Shown piece after piece: positions 35,405 through 47,100 of a stretch of DNA of 64,000 nt. The notes under the pieces were generated by a model. It searched no databases, was not told the origin of the DNA, and was given only the letters and a program-made list of their open reading frames with translations. Origin of the DNA: Owenia fusiformis (Eukaryota > Annelida > Polychaeta > Sabellida > Oweniidae); contig CAIIXF020000005.1 of assembly GCA_903813345.2 (NCBI GenBank), positions 7,817,375 through 7,881,374 on the forward strand, in the 5' to 3' direction. How positions within the stretch are numbered: the first letter of the stretch is position 1; every line of letters starts with the position of its first letter. The position numbers were made by a program, and so were the translations under genes.

Positions 35405-37290
35405 TGATATTGAGTTTATCCCATGATTACTATCAAAAATTTAAAAACATCCAATTCGTTTACCAGTCGTATACGTCTGATGTACGATATCCGCATACGA
35501 GGCTGATGAATGAGTTTCTGAAAAAGATCACATGGATATCAGAAATATCACTTGATATTATTGTACAGATAACACAATAATCATGAGGTAAATGCTTAAT
35601 ACGCAAATGCATTAAAAAACAAATACTACAATGTTGTAAATAATTTTGAGATATCAATGTGTCATTCCTCTAAGTATCATAATCGTAGGATAACCGCCAA
35701 TTTTTGTCAAATGTCATTATGCCTATTACAGATTTTGTACAAGCTGACTGTGAATTGATTGTAATTGTCAATAATGCAAGCTCGCGGTTCCCAAGGTTTA
35801 TATGAGATATGGAATGGACATGTTATAACAAGTGCAATAGAGAGATGAAATGGATGTTATTGAATAATGTTGATGACACCTCAAATCGAATCTCTACTTT
35901 GATTGAGAACCATTTGAACATTTCATAAAATATTTATCATTTCTCTCTCAAGAATTTCAAATGCAGTCGGAATTTCACCATAGTTGGGGAAAGTTAAAAT
36001 ATTAAAGGAATTAGCTAGATCATTTGACCTAGATAGGAATTTGACCTAATAGGATAGTTTCTAAATAGCAGAAAGATCAATGAAATCTCGTGCTGCCGAC
36101 TTTTATTCAGCTTTTAACTCTGGCTAGAGCTCCATTCACTTACATGCTAAAATCTTGGAAAAGTGGCTTAATTTCATGATTTATCAAAGTGTGTTTGTTG
36201 AATCTGTATAAAACTTGAATGATATACCACATGATGACCCTGTTTATGAACATGTTGTGATTAAACATGCTAATGTTGATTGACACACAAATAATCCACG
36301 GTTTTAAAGAATTTTAGCATTGCATCTATGGACATTTGGCCCAACTTTTTTTAAATTGTCATAGAAAATTATTCAAATTACATAACTGTGTAAATCAAAG
36401 CTATTTTAGGAGAAAACATTCCACTGAATTCAAATATACCATTTAAAAGAAGGTAATGTAAGTCATTAGAGGTCTAATATGCAAGTCTCTTAAAATCTCA
36501 CGAAAAACGAGATTTAGCGAGATTTCAAAAGCTATATGGAAACTATACTATTACCAAACATCTGGATGACACACGGTACAGCTTACTACTCCTCGGATGC
36601 TTCAAGTTTGTGATTTTTAAAGTGGAGTCTAATAGATGACCTTTGTGAGTTCATTATGCTTAAACAATAAAATTGCGTTACTGAAGGTTTTTCCTATGTG
36701 TGTGCACGGTTCAGTGTTCATGGTTGAAGAGAAACATCAATAGTAGAAGTAACCAGATGTAGTGCGTCCATGCACAATGATATGACAACTGGAAATATTA
36801 ATAAGGGTACAATCTTTTTACAATGATGAATTCTTGATGGATAAGTTTATACCTTGCACTTGCACTATACCAACTATTGTTGATGTTACTAGTTGACAAA
36901 TGTATTGATCATTATTCTGCTTCAATGATTGAAATTGATCTACTATGACAAGAATCAGTTGCATCAACGTACTCATTGTTTGAGATAACGACGATGTAAT
37001 ATTTATTCAATGAGAAGCTATTGAGCAAAACGCTTTTAATTAAGGTGCCAAATTTTTGCAGTATTAGTAGCCTGTAGAACATTAGATTAGTGTTTGTGAA
37101 ACTTGAAAACATGAATATGACAATGGTACCAAAACAATGCAATGAAGGTATCTCACAATCGCTGTTTACACGCTGATTCATGACCTTAAAATGTACATAC
37201 AATTTTTGTATTTTTACGATTGTAAATAAACTTGTAAATATTTCATTGATATAAATCGTCTTTGTACTAACTTGAACCCTAATGAAAATA
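35405..37290. other. Intergenic DNA, nothing recognised
   Basis: AT-rich, stop-dense sequence. A 167-codon minus frame at 36912-37415 overlaps an interspersed repeat and has no recognisable motif, so it is not annotated as a gene. Confidence 0.4.
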
Positions 37291-37396
37291 CAAGGCATTA
37301 ACATGCAAAATGTCACAACCTGCCATTTGTTATAGACGCTGCCCGCCGAACACCGTCCCCCAAAAAAGTTGGAGACTATAACAATATAACCTATCA
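37291..37396 (+). repeat. About 110-bp interspersed repeat, second copy
   Basis: Shares the blocks ACATGCAAAATGTCAC, CCTGCCATTTGTTA, CCGAACACC and AAGTTGGAGACTATAACAAT with the copies at 11436-11546 (inverted) and 52605-52712. It lies just outside the left end of the 11.5-kb fold-back element. Confidence 0.7.
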
Positions 37397-37449
37397 CCAC
37401 TTCTGGTGGTCTCATAAAAATGCATAATCTCTGGAAACAGAATCATAAC

Positions 37450-37745
37450 CACTGGGGAGTATCGTGATGCAACAACACCGTGTTGTTGCATCAAGATGGC
37501 CAGACTTCCGGTGATAGATTTTCGTACGATATTTTGTTTCCCCAATTAAACACATTTCTAGGACGAGTTGCTCAATAACCATACACGTGCAGTTAGCGCA
37601 CGATCTATATTTAAAGAAACTGTCATTAGTATACATGTACCATCACCAAGAAGCAATAAGTTCACGGTTTTAGTTCCTCACTATTGATGCAACAACACCA
37701 AACCGAAGATGCAACAACACTCCTCTAGATTTGAGCAATGATGCA
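37450..37745. repeat. Left terminal arm of the 11.5-kb element
   Basis: Contains GATGCAACAACACC-type motifs at 37466, 37481 (inverted), about 37687, about 37709 and about 37740. The clustering of one motif near both ends suggests transposase-binding subterminal repeats; that role is inferred. Confidence 0.75.
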
Positions 37746-37773
37746 GCAACACCAATTAATAGTATAATTTCAG

Positions 37774-37919
37774 AAGACCATAAATCTCGAGAGGAACAGA
37801 TTTTTAAATGCTACTATTGCAACACCGTTACCCATTACCCTGCGGGCGAAGATCCTTTATATGTATTTTCAAAAATTTATACTTTTAAATATTATAATGT
37901 ACTGGACGTTGCTCTATAA
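37774..37919 (+). other. Possible zinc-finger-like exon remnant inside the element
   Basis: After a possible acceptor (AATTTCAG, ending 37773) an open frame contains FKCYYCN, a C-x2-C knuckle. A similar FKCFYCN occurs at 38988-39066. No complete protein can be assembled. It may be a remnant of an element-encoded DNA-binding protein, or chance. Confidence 0.25.
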
Positions 37920-38787
37920 CATAGTTCAATCGCCTTTAACATGGCAAGCTTTAGTAACCCAATCTATTTCCATAAACCACTGTTCCATAGCTTGATGACC
38001 CTGACTCCAGTTAGTATCATTCAAAATGGTGGACAAACATCTTTCGTTCTCGGTAAACATGATGAGCTATTGGAAATTATCTGTCATCCATCTGTGGAAC
38101 AGTGATAACTAGTAGATGTACGTTACCACTGTATATCAAATTATAACTAAAACAGTTTAATTGTGACATTCGTGAGCTTATGTTGATGGAATGATTGCTT
38201 CATCTATGATATAATATGATATGATTCTTTATTTCCTCCAATTTGGAGAGTCAACGTGTAAAAACGTCTAATTGACTTTATTAGAGAGGCCGTTTAGTTA
38301 CACGTTTAATGGAAATCTTGCACGACGCACGTGTAGAATTATTGCTCTCTTTTGATTCCTTCTCTCCGACAGAGTAAAAACACGGGTAGTATCTAAAGCC
38401 CCGCCATGATTTAGAAATCGCGAGCAAGTTCCCGCTGAAATCACGAGCAAAGTCCTTTTTATTTGTGTCACCTGGTAATATGGACAAAAATGGTAAGAGT
38501 ACGCATTACTGTTCTTTGAAACTTGAGGTTTACTTTCAGAACAGGTATATCTTCACAAACAATGACATGAACGATAAATATGTTTATCGGCATGGAAGAA
38601 ACTGGCGCAAGTATGCACGTTTACATAATTTACTGTAACAAAATTACTTTTGCCGTTAAAATTGAGACAAGAACTACAATATGCATTCCTCATAATGAAT
38701 ATTGGATCAACATTGTATGTATTGATAAGTTAGTTTACAATAACATCTCCTGTGGGGGGTGAAATACACCATTGGAGGTGTTCCAGT

Positions 38788-38880
38788 GGCCCCGCTGAAA
38801 TTATGAGGAAGCCCCGCTGAAAACATGAGGAGGTCCCGCTGAAATCAGGAGCAGATTTCACGAGTACCCGCTTCGATCAC
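38788..38880. repeat. CCCCGCTGAAA...ATGAGGA subrepeats, left inner arm
   Basis: Three to four imperfect units of about 22 bp (GCCCCGCTGAAAACATGAGG and variants). Inverted counterparts lie at 46262-46380. A related CCCGCTGAAATCACGAGCAA lies at about 38431-38450, with its partner at 46718-46790. Confidence 0.75.
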
Positions 38881-38987
38881 GAGGAAAGCTTCATTACATT
38901 CCATTAAATATTGAGGTTCTTCAAATAAACGTACACGAAAGACCAAGTAAAGTATTTCTATTAATTATATATACTGTTTCATTCTAG

Positions 38988-39066
38988 GGCCACGTTTCAA
39001 ATGTTTTTATTGCAACTTCAAGTCATCAGAGCAGAACGATTTCGTCAAACATTTTATACAGTTATA
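38988..39066 (+). other. Possible C2H2-half exon remnant inside the element
   Basis: After the acceptor-like TTTCATTCTAG, the frame gives FKCFYCN followed by VKHF: C-x2-C-x12-H, which matches the first three ligands of a C2H2 finger but lacks the last His. The same knuckle occurs at about 37804. Function unknown. Confidence 0.25.
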
Positions 39067-39909
39067 TATCATTGGATTTCAAAATAAATGAACCAAAATA
39101 TATAGGAGAAATAGATGGATATATCGTGTATTAGACTTCAACATAAATTCAAGACAACTTGATGGAAGCATGAAGTTCAGGGGAATGAGCCTTTTATTAA
39201 ACAGAGACACCCCAAGTTCCAAGAAGAGGAAATTTTGAGAGAAAGGAGAACCACAAAGGCTCCATGATAATTCAGAAGACGTTGTAGGTTCTACTTTTAT
39301 AATTTAACAATAACGTTAAAGTTTTTGTTTTTTAAATATTTATTTCAAGAATGATTTATACACCATCAATGTAGAAAAATACGTTATTACAATACCTTAA
39401 AAAATGTGAGATGTCAGGAAGATTTCGATGGTCATTTGATGTTTCTCCAAGTTACTAATGTCGTATCTAAGTATTCCATACCTGGCTACTGAGGTTTTGT
39501 AGGCACATAACGAGCCGATATACAATCAATATACCATGCGTATCAAAAACGCAACAGATTGTTATCTCGGAAAAGCCCAAATCAGTGATAACAGCATTGA
39601 TTTCATTCAATGTACCATAAATTAAAGCCATGTGTCTCCTCTTTCCAATGGTATATCATTCATTGATATTGGGTCATGTTTGAGCGAGTAACCATTCCTT
39701 TTGCAAAGTAGGCCAAAATAAGCTTGGGACCAATTTATAAACATCGCGAATGTCAGTGTAATATTGGAAGAAAACATAAAACCAATGCATCCTTTTCATA
39801 ATAATCATTAATTTCGCAATGTAGGGAAAAATTCAGCCCGGACCCGAGTTTTAAACAGTACATAGGACATATGGGATATTTGAGGAAGGTGTGGCAGGTG
39901 TGACATAGA

Positions 39910-40290
39910 CACGCGGTACTAACTTCGACCGTTAATTTGAATTTTTGACCTACCAGATGTTTGAAAATCAAGGATTGCGCGTCTCATACTGCACCGTTTT
40001 TCTTCAAAATTGTTCCATTCAAAGTAAAACAAAATTGCCTTTCTGTCGGTGCATTGCTTTATTGTAAAGAGTCCCTCGTTTTAGCAGCGTTTTGGTCCCC
40101 AGCTGTGAAATGCCGCAGAAAGTAGGGACTCTGTATAACAGAAAAATGTACCAACAGAAAGGCATTTTTGTTATGCTTTGAATGGAACAAGTTTGAAGAA
40201 AAACTGTGCAGTATGGGACTCGCAATCCTTGATTTTCAAAGATTTGGTAGGTCAAAAATTCAAATTAACGGTCGAAGTTAGTATCGCGTG
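39910..40290. mobile_element. 381-bp MITE with ATAGA duplication
   Basis: Long inverted arms (CACGCGGTACTAACTTCGAC at left, GTCGAAGTTAGTATCGCGTG at right) make up nearly the whole element. It is flanked by ATAGA at 39905-39909 and 40291-40295. The inverted partner arm of the host composite carries a single TCTAT at 44467-44471 at the equivalent place, so the pre-insertion site is preserved in the same window. Confidence 0.85.
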
Positions 40291-40299
40291 ATAGACAGC

Positions 40300-40580
40300 A
40301 AAGTGTTCATACTCATACTCTTGCAAGAATACATCCTATTCCCCTCCAAATTGCCACCACCTTTTGCACATAAAGATGCGCTAGTCTCTCCATGTCATGC
40401 ATGGTTCAGCCCTGAGTCATCTGTGGGTTAAAGCGAAGAAAAAGCCCATTGGCAATTCTTTCTCGAAGTTTTGCAATATCTGGTGGAGGAATGATTAGCA
40501 CAGATGCTCCTGAGATAGCTCCAAAAGAAAAATTCACAACAATTCAAGTCAGGAGAACTTCCATTGGTACTTAGCCCTTG
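40300..40580 (-). pseudogene. Decayed Tc1/mariner-like transposase fragment
   Basis: The minus-strand frame contains SPDLN followed by FFFWSYLRS and, after frame breaks, GGNLEG. This matches the C-terminal pattern of mariner-type DDE transposases in which a catalytic Asp sits in an SPDLxPxxFFLWGYLK-like segment. Stops and frameshifts make it inactive. Confidence 0.55.
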
Positions 40581-41017
40581 CACTGCTTTTTGCAATATCT
40601 TAAACTTGGCCCAGAGCCGAATTTGACCCACTGTGCAAATGGAAGGATTTCTCACCCAACCATGACCACATGTGAATGAATGGCATATCATTGCAAAGAG
40701 GAGGACGTGGCTTTATGGTACATTGGATGAAATTTATGGAGTCACCTCTAGTTTTGTGATTTTACGAGATAACTGCTTGTTGCATTTTTTATTCGTCCTG
40801 TATAGTGTATGTGGGGAGTTATCGCTAAAGTACGAGACCGGGATGGATATGGGCTGTATCCACTCCGGTACCGCTCCTGAAAATCTAACTCAATAAATAC
40901 GTTTTACTCAATTTACGAAATAAAGATTTTTTAAACTTTACTTATGCTATATATTTGAATTTATTGATCTGCTCCGGCAATATATGAGTGTAAAATCAAA
41001 CTTAAAAACTACTTCTT

Positions 41018-41902
41018 GCGGGCAGATATAGTGACGTGTCGCAAAAAGGTCGCGCACGCATTGTTACATATTTTCGCTTTTTAACACCACAGAATGTGAC
41101 GTTTTTTGAGAAAAATGTACACATATGGAAATCCTTTCGTCCTCCACATTTCCCTCAATAAGTGAAAACATTTAAGGCGAATAACTTTGATATCGTATAT
41201 GTATTAACAATGGGATAGAAGTATCATAAAACACGAATCAATTGATATTTTAGATGAAATAAATATACGTGTTGCTGTGCTTGAAAATAGGCGAATGGCG
41301 TAAATTAGCCCTATTTTAATGAATTTTGAAAACCTTTCGTCCTCCACTTTTCCACATACAACAGAAAACACATACTTTTGCGAACAAAATCAACTATTTA
41401 TTAATGAACTATAGTTTAAGAGCAAAATAATCATTTATGATTTATTAAAAATTGATCTCGTATTTTTTGTTTAATGTACACCTGAAAAGTTGAAGGTAAC
41501 AAAAAATGAGCAAAACAGGTCGCTGTCAACAGATTCTATTTTTCAAACTCTATGACGTCACAATATGGGACGCTTACTAAAATTCATCCTTTGAAATAAG
41601 TATAATAGTCATATATTGCTTGAGTTATGAGCTTTTAAAGACGAAAAATAATTCAAAATGTAACATGTCAACAGGGGATATTTGCCAGATGTTTTGGTAA
41701 AAAACTTTTTTTTTAAAAAGAACGCGCAAGAATCGTGAACGGAGTGTAGTTGATCTAAAAACTTCATCGAAACAGCTTTAAAATGATATATAACTTTAAT
41801 TAGAATATTATCTTATAATCCGGGGAATCAAAGTTACATCCACGCGATACCCTTAAAAACAAATGCGCCACCTTTTTGCGACTCGTCAGTATATCTGCCC
41901 GC
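41018..41902. mobile_element. 885-bp terminal-inverted-repeat element
   Basis: About 38-bp terminal inverted repeats with few mismatches: GCGGGCAGATATAGTGACG then TCGCAAAAAGGT at left, ACCTTTTTGCGACTCGTCAG then TATATCTGCCCGC at right. The interior is AT-rich and non-coding, with CCTTTCGTCCTCCAC repeated at about 41137 and 41334. No clear target duplication. Confidence 0.65.
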
Positions 41903-42170
41903 TACGTCATAATCGCTGTTCCCGTATTGGTTCTTTTTTGTAACGTTCGCATACTGTGAACAACAATGGAGAAAAACGCAGACATTCGCGATCTCTTTGA
42001 TGCTTTAAAGAAGGGAAGGAGCAGTATGCCCCGTTAATAATCAAAGATTTGAACAGGAAAATCCGGCTACGGACAAGAATACAAAACTGGACATGAATAT
42101 TCTAGAATAATTCCATGGTTGGTTGCAAAGCTTTGGCCAATTGAACAATGTGATTGGTATGGGATAAACA

Positions 42171-42316
42171 GATCATCCTATAGTCGGTTCAGGATATTGG
42201 GATTATTCCTTGGCCAATATAATATATCTACCCTTGGGACCTACGCCCCTCGGGCAGATATAATATATAGGCCTTGGGATAATCCCAATATCCTGAACCG
42301 ACTATAGGATAATCTC
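42171..42316. repeat. Hairpin repeat, copy 1
   Basis: ATCCTATAGTCGGTTCAGGA then TATTGGGATTAT is inverted across an AT-rich centre containing GGCCAATATAATATATCT. Nearly perfect palindrome of about 145 bp. A diverged copy lies at 43905-44050. Confidence 0.8.
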
Positions 42317-43904
42317 TATATATACGATCGGTTTTGGATACAGGGTTTATCCTAAACCTCCCATTACATAACCCTTACAAAATTAGGATTGAAATATTTC
42401 CATGCTCTTATATGAAATCCTATTTCTTTTTACTTTTTATTTCTGTACTATCATATAAATATAGAAATGTTTTGAAATGTCTATGAAAGTTGATTAGTCC
42501 CAAGAACATGTTATTTGAGCGAATAATTTGAAAAAGGTTCTTTGGATTATTCTGATAGATTCATCAATTTGATATGAAAAGTAATGTTAGGCAATAAGAA
42601 GTATATTGCTTGCAGGATTTTGAGTAAATCAGAAAAAATAAACACATCCAAACATCAATCACAAGGGTCTGGACGTATCGTCGCGTTTCGTTCAATCAGA
42701 ATCAGATAAAATGGCAGATAATTTGATGTGCATCAAAATTGACAGTTTTATTGATTACTTTGGCATACATTGTGTATTTTTTACAGTCGAATAATAGCTA
42801 CTGTATGTTTAAATATATTATATAAAATGTTTAGCTATGTGTTTGTAATCACTGCAAATTGGTATGTCATCCCTTTTTAAGCCCATTAAATGTAAACATT
42901 TCTCAGCAAATAAGATTGTGTTTTTTATTGAGTTTGTGTTTGTTTTCCTTGTACCCTTGCATGATTTTGGATTTTTCCAGGACGCAAAACAAAGAATCTA
43001 CTTCTTGTGGCCTTAGCTTTATGTTACATTAAATATAATTTGTTGCTAATTTAAGGTGAACACATGCATTTTTCTTTTTCACCATTAACAATAACTCGAC
43101 AAAATGATACATTTTACGAAATCGTTAATCCGATGTAAATTCTTTGGATACCCTATAATTTTAAAGAAAATCAGTTTTATCTAGATCATATTGATATCTG
43201 CACGAGAGAGCGAAGCGAACAAGTTCATATATCAATATCGTCGAGAAGATTAATATCATTTTCTGAAAAACTCATAGGATGTTCTAAATATCCTTCAATT
43301 AGTGTACTAAATGGGGGAAATCAACAAGAATTGGAGTATATCGTTACAAAACCCTCCGCATATTGGTTTACTGGATTATATCGTGGCGATATCCTCTGGT
43401 TATATTCATTATGCCATGTAGCAAATTATTATTTTATTTTCCTGCTTGATAAAGAGTGAATGTCATTCACATCTAGTTCTACTAAATACGAGAATAACAG
43501 TCAACCCTCTGATATTTCTAGTAAATTCGTTTGAAAAGTGATTGCCGTGATTGAAAATTCTGTTAAGACAAAACAGCAGTGGAATTTTGTAGATTTCTAT
43601 AAAAAACTAAGGAATATACACCATACTTAGCTATGTATATCGAAGTTTACAAAACGGAAAATTGCATATAATAGTAATGCTTACAGGTCCGATTGCACCT
43701 GGTTGCACTAACATTTGTGTCATACTATTATTATTTGAAACACAAATGCTATTCGAAGAAGGCCTGTACTCCTTGGTTAATAACATTCAGAAGTGGATCT
43801 ATAAATTTGGTTTTTAAATGTGTGCGCCATTGCTGCCGATTCATCTTATTTAGTGATGTACTGAACTACATGTATACGTATAATGTAACGTCAGTATAAT
43901 ATAT

Positions 43905-44050
43905 AGAGATTATCCTATATGAGGTTCGGAATATTGGGATTATCCCGAGGCCAATATAATATATCTGTCCGAGGGCCTCAGGTCCCGAGGATTGATACAT
44001 TATATTGCCCAAGGGATACTGCAAATATCCTGAACCGACTATATGATGAT
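43905..44050. repeat. Hairpin repeat, copy 2
   Basis: Same palindrome family as 42171-42316 (GAATATTGGGATTATCCCGA at left, ATCCTGAACCGACTATA at right), with more mismatches between the arms. Confidence 0.75.
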
Positions 44051-44224
44051 CTGTTAATCTCATACCATTTTTGGTCATTTGGTTGACATTGTTCAATTGG
44101 CCAAATTTCAGAAAATTTCCACCCAACCGTGGAATAATTTTAGAATATTAATGTCCAGTTTTGATTTCAGTTTTGTTTTCCCGTTCTTTCAGATATCCAC
44201 CCACATTTATTACCTCGAATCTTT

Positions 44225-44440
44225 GATTATTAACAGGATACTCTCTCAGGAGCATCTGTGCTCACAATTCCTCCACCAGATATTGCGAAACCTCGAGAAA
44301 GATTTGCCCATGTGCTGCTTTTTTCTGCTTTAACCCACAGATGACTCAGGGCTGAACCATGCATGACGTGGACAGATGAGCGCATCTTTATGTGCAAGAA
44401 AGTGGTAGCAATTTGGAGGGGTATTGGATGTATTCTTGCA
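44225..44440 (+). pseudogene. Second decayed transposase fragment (inverted partner)
   Basis: Inverted copy of the region at 40300-40520, with independent stops and indels. Shared blocks include TCAGGAGCATCTGTGCTCA and GATGACTCAGGGCTGAACCA. Non-functional. Confidence 0.5.
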
Positions 44441-44950
44441 AGAGTATGAGTATGAACACTTTACTGTCTATACCACACCTGTCACACCTTCTTCCAATAG
44501 CCCCAATGCCCGTTGTACTGACTTTTGCAATGTTTAAAACTTGGGTCCGAGCTGAATTTTGCCAAACTTTGCAATATCAACGATTATTCGGTCAGCCATG
44601 ACTCCCTGTGAATGAATGATATTCCATTGCAAGGAGGAGTAATCCACCTTTTTGGTACATTGAATGAAAAGGATGCAATCAGCATTGGTTTTATGTTTTC
44701 TTCCAATATTGCATCGGGCTCCGTGCACTGACTTTTGCGATTTTTATAACTTGGCCCAAAGCTAATTTTGGCGCACTTTGCAAATGGAATGATTACTCGC
44801 CCAACCATGACCAAATATCAATGAATGATATATCATTGTAAAGAGGAGACATATGGCTTTACAGTGCATTGGATGAAATCAATGCTGTTATCACTGGTTT
44901 TGTGCTTTTCCGAGATAACGATCTGTTGCGTTTTTTTGATACGCACTGTA

Positions 44951-46261
44951 TATTTATGTTTTTAAAATACATGTACAAATATTCCGTTGCGTTTTGTCTC
45001 ATACGTATAGAACTTAATTAATGTGATTGTCATTCACCATTTATCAATTTTGATTTTGTTCAAAACGTTTTGCTACCTACATGCAATGATTTCACTATGA
45101 TGTCACTTAGGTTGCAAAACACTGAAGTGGCACATTAGATATGGCATTTTATTATTGGAAAATTTGTTTCATTTGTTCAATCTTTGCATTGGTGTTAAAA
45201 GTGTTAACAATTTATACGTTGATGTATCGTGATAATAGGTTGTTTAAGCTTACGATGTTTTTTACAACCTAAACGTGAACGGGAAATATTAAACGATGCA
45301 TTTGTTTTAGCGATTGGTCATACGTATAGGTTGACGTTTAGATTTTATTTGCAAGCTTAAACTCCCTTATCTATTACGATTACGAACCAAATCATTTTGA
45401 ATGTATTATTTCAATAATAATATTTCTGATTTTAAATCTGTTTCCATAATGGAATTCAAAACTGAGCTCCACATGTCCCGTGCTTTGATTCTAAACTGAG
45501 CTCCACATGTCCCGTGCTTCTTAATTTGCGCGTCTCATTGTATCTCACATGACATTTTTAGCTGGCTGAGCAAACCAGACAAGACAAGACAATCGGAAAC
45601 ACCGATCCATATGATGCTGAAATGCGACCTGTACTTCAACATGATGGAATTCCTCTCATCTTTTAAACACTTGGTTCCACATGACTTAACATTAATTCCA
45701 CATGACTTAACATTAATTTTATTTTTACAGCAGTTTATTGTATTGCCGAGTTTTTGCAATTGGATGCTGCTATTTCCAGATAAGATCCCTGCTTCACATG
45801 AATCACATCCGTTCATTCTAGCTTAGGGTAGTCTAACAGCCACTGGGTTGCTGCACATCTTCATGAGAGGGGGTTGGTATTAGGCCATCTGGCTCAGGGA
45901 ATTATTGTATGGGAGTCAAATACGGATGGGCGGTTGGGAAAGTCCGTAATATTTTTGGTTCTTTTTTATGATGGCCTAAACATACGTATATGCGCCTCTT
46001 GCACTGGTAAAACTTATCATAATAACATAATCACGTGAGACTTTTTTAAAGAATTGATAGTTGATGATGAAAGAGAGTCGTAAATAACAATGATATTACA
46101 TAATTTTAAAAGAGTCGCACATGTACATGTTTAGTTGTCACAATAATAACAATAACAATGATATATGATATACATGTGCTCTGTAGAGTATCAATAATTA
46201 CTATATCTATTACGTTGCCTACAATCGTGGCAGATTTGCAGAGTAAAATCGGGCTTCACTC
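44951..46261. other. Interior of the 11.5-kb element, with two short duplications
   Basis: No gene is recognised. AAACTGAGCTCCACATGTCC is duplicated in tandem at about 45459-45521, and CCACATGACTTAACATTAAT at about 45676-45715. Confidence 0.4.
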
Positions 46262-46380
46262 CATTTTGGAGAGACACTTGCTCCTGATTTCAGCGGGACC
46301 TCCTCATGTTTTCAGCGGGGCCTCCTCATGTTTTCAGCGGGATCTTTAGTTTATTGCTCATGTTAGAAGCGGGGCCTTGA
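46262..46380. repeat. CCCCGCTGAAA...ATGAGGA subrepeats, right inner arm
   Basis: Inverted counterpart of 38788-38880; the unit here reads CCTCCTCATGTTTTCAGCGG and is repeated two to three times. Confidence 0.75.
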
Positions 46381-47100
46381 GGGATATGGTAAAATGGAAA
46401 TATATAAATTTCGGCGAAGCTTTAGGAAGTGAAACTCAGAATACCTTTATTTCATATCACTATAAACATTTCAACTGAAGGGCAACGACCTTCTTCAGCT
46501 ATAAAATATAGAAATATATAGATAAAGATTTAAGATGATACATTCTCTCTCCAATTATCAAATAACGAAATTCAGAACATCAGATCGTGATACTTGTTTT
46601 GCAGCAGTTGCTTTTTAGTATCACTGCCATGTGATAATTGAATTAAGTTAAATGAAAACGCTTTGTACAACATACAATTTAAGTAAACAAAAGATACCCC
46701 TTCATTTCTTTTAATTGCTCGCGATTTCAGCGGGAACTTGCTCGCGATTTCTAAATCATGGCGGGGCTTCAGATACTACCCGTGAAAAAGGTAAACAAAA
46801 GTGATAAGATTAAGGGCCCAAAAAGGTAAATTGATAGGGGTACAGTTATCCAAGATATCCCGGGCCCTCGGGAAATATCATATTGTCTCTCGGAATAAAA
46901 CCAATATTGAATCCCTCTCAGTAAATAACCTTTATATAATAGCATTGTATAACTGCAATATCATTAAAGCAACACTCATCCTATACAACTCTTGAGAACG
47001 ATGTACAACTCCTGGATAGCTAACTCCTGAGCAGCGTATACAACTCTTCAACTTGATATATGACATCATACTTTGGGTGGGATATAGGATATACAATATA

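Larger units (their letters stand above)
39532..44950. mobile_element. 5.4-kb Tc1/mariner-type inverted composite nested in the 11.5-kb element
   Basis: The left end GCGTATCAAAAACGCAACAG is inverted at the right end as TGTTGCGTTTTTTTGATACG. Inverted similarity continues through transposase-like remnants at 40300-40580 and 44225-44440, and through inner arms around 42040-42310 and 43905-44235. Additional partial copies of the terminal repeat (about 40672-40800 and 44600-44690) show repeated insertion or rearrangement. Confidence 0.65.

Noticed and set aside
36912-37415. 167-codon minus frame
   Set aside because: No motif, amino-acid composition as expected from AT-rich DNA, and its 5' part overlaps the interspersed repeat at 37291-37396.
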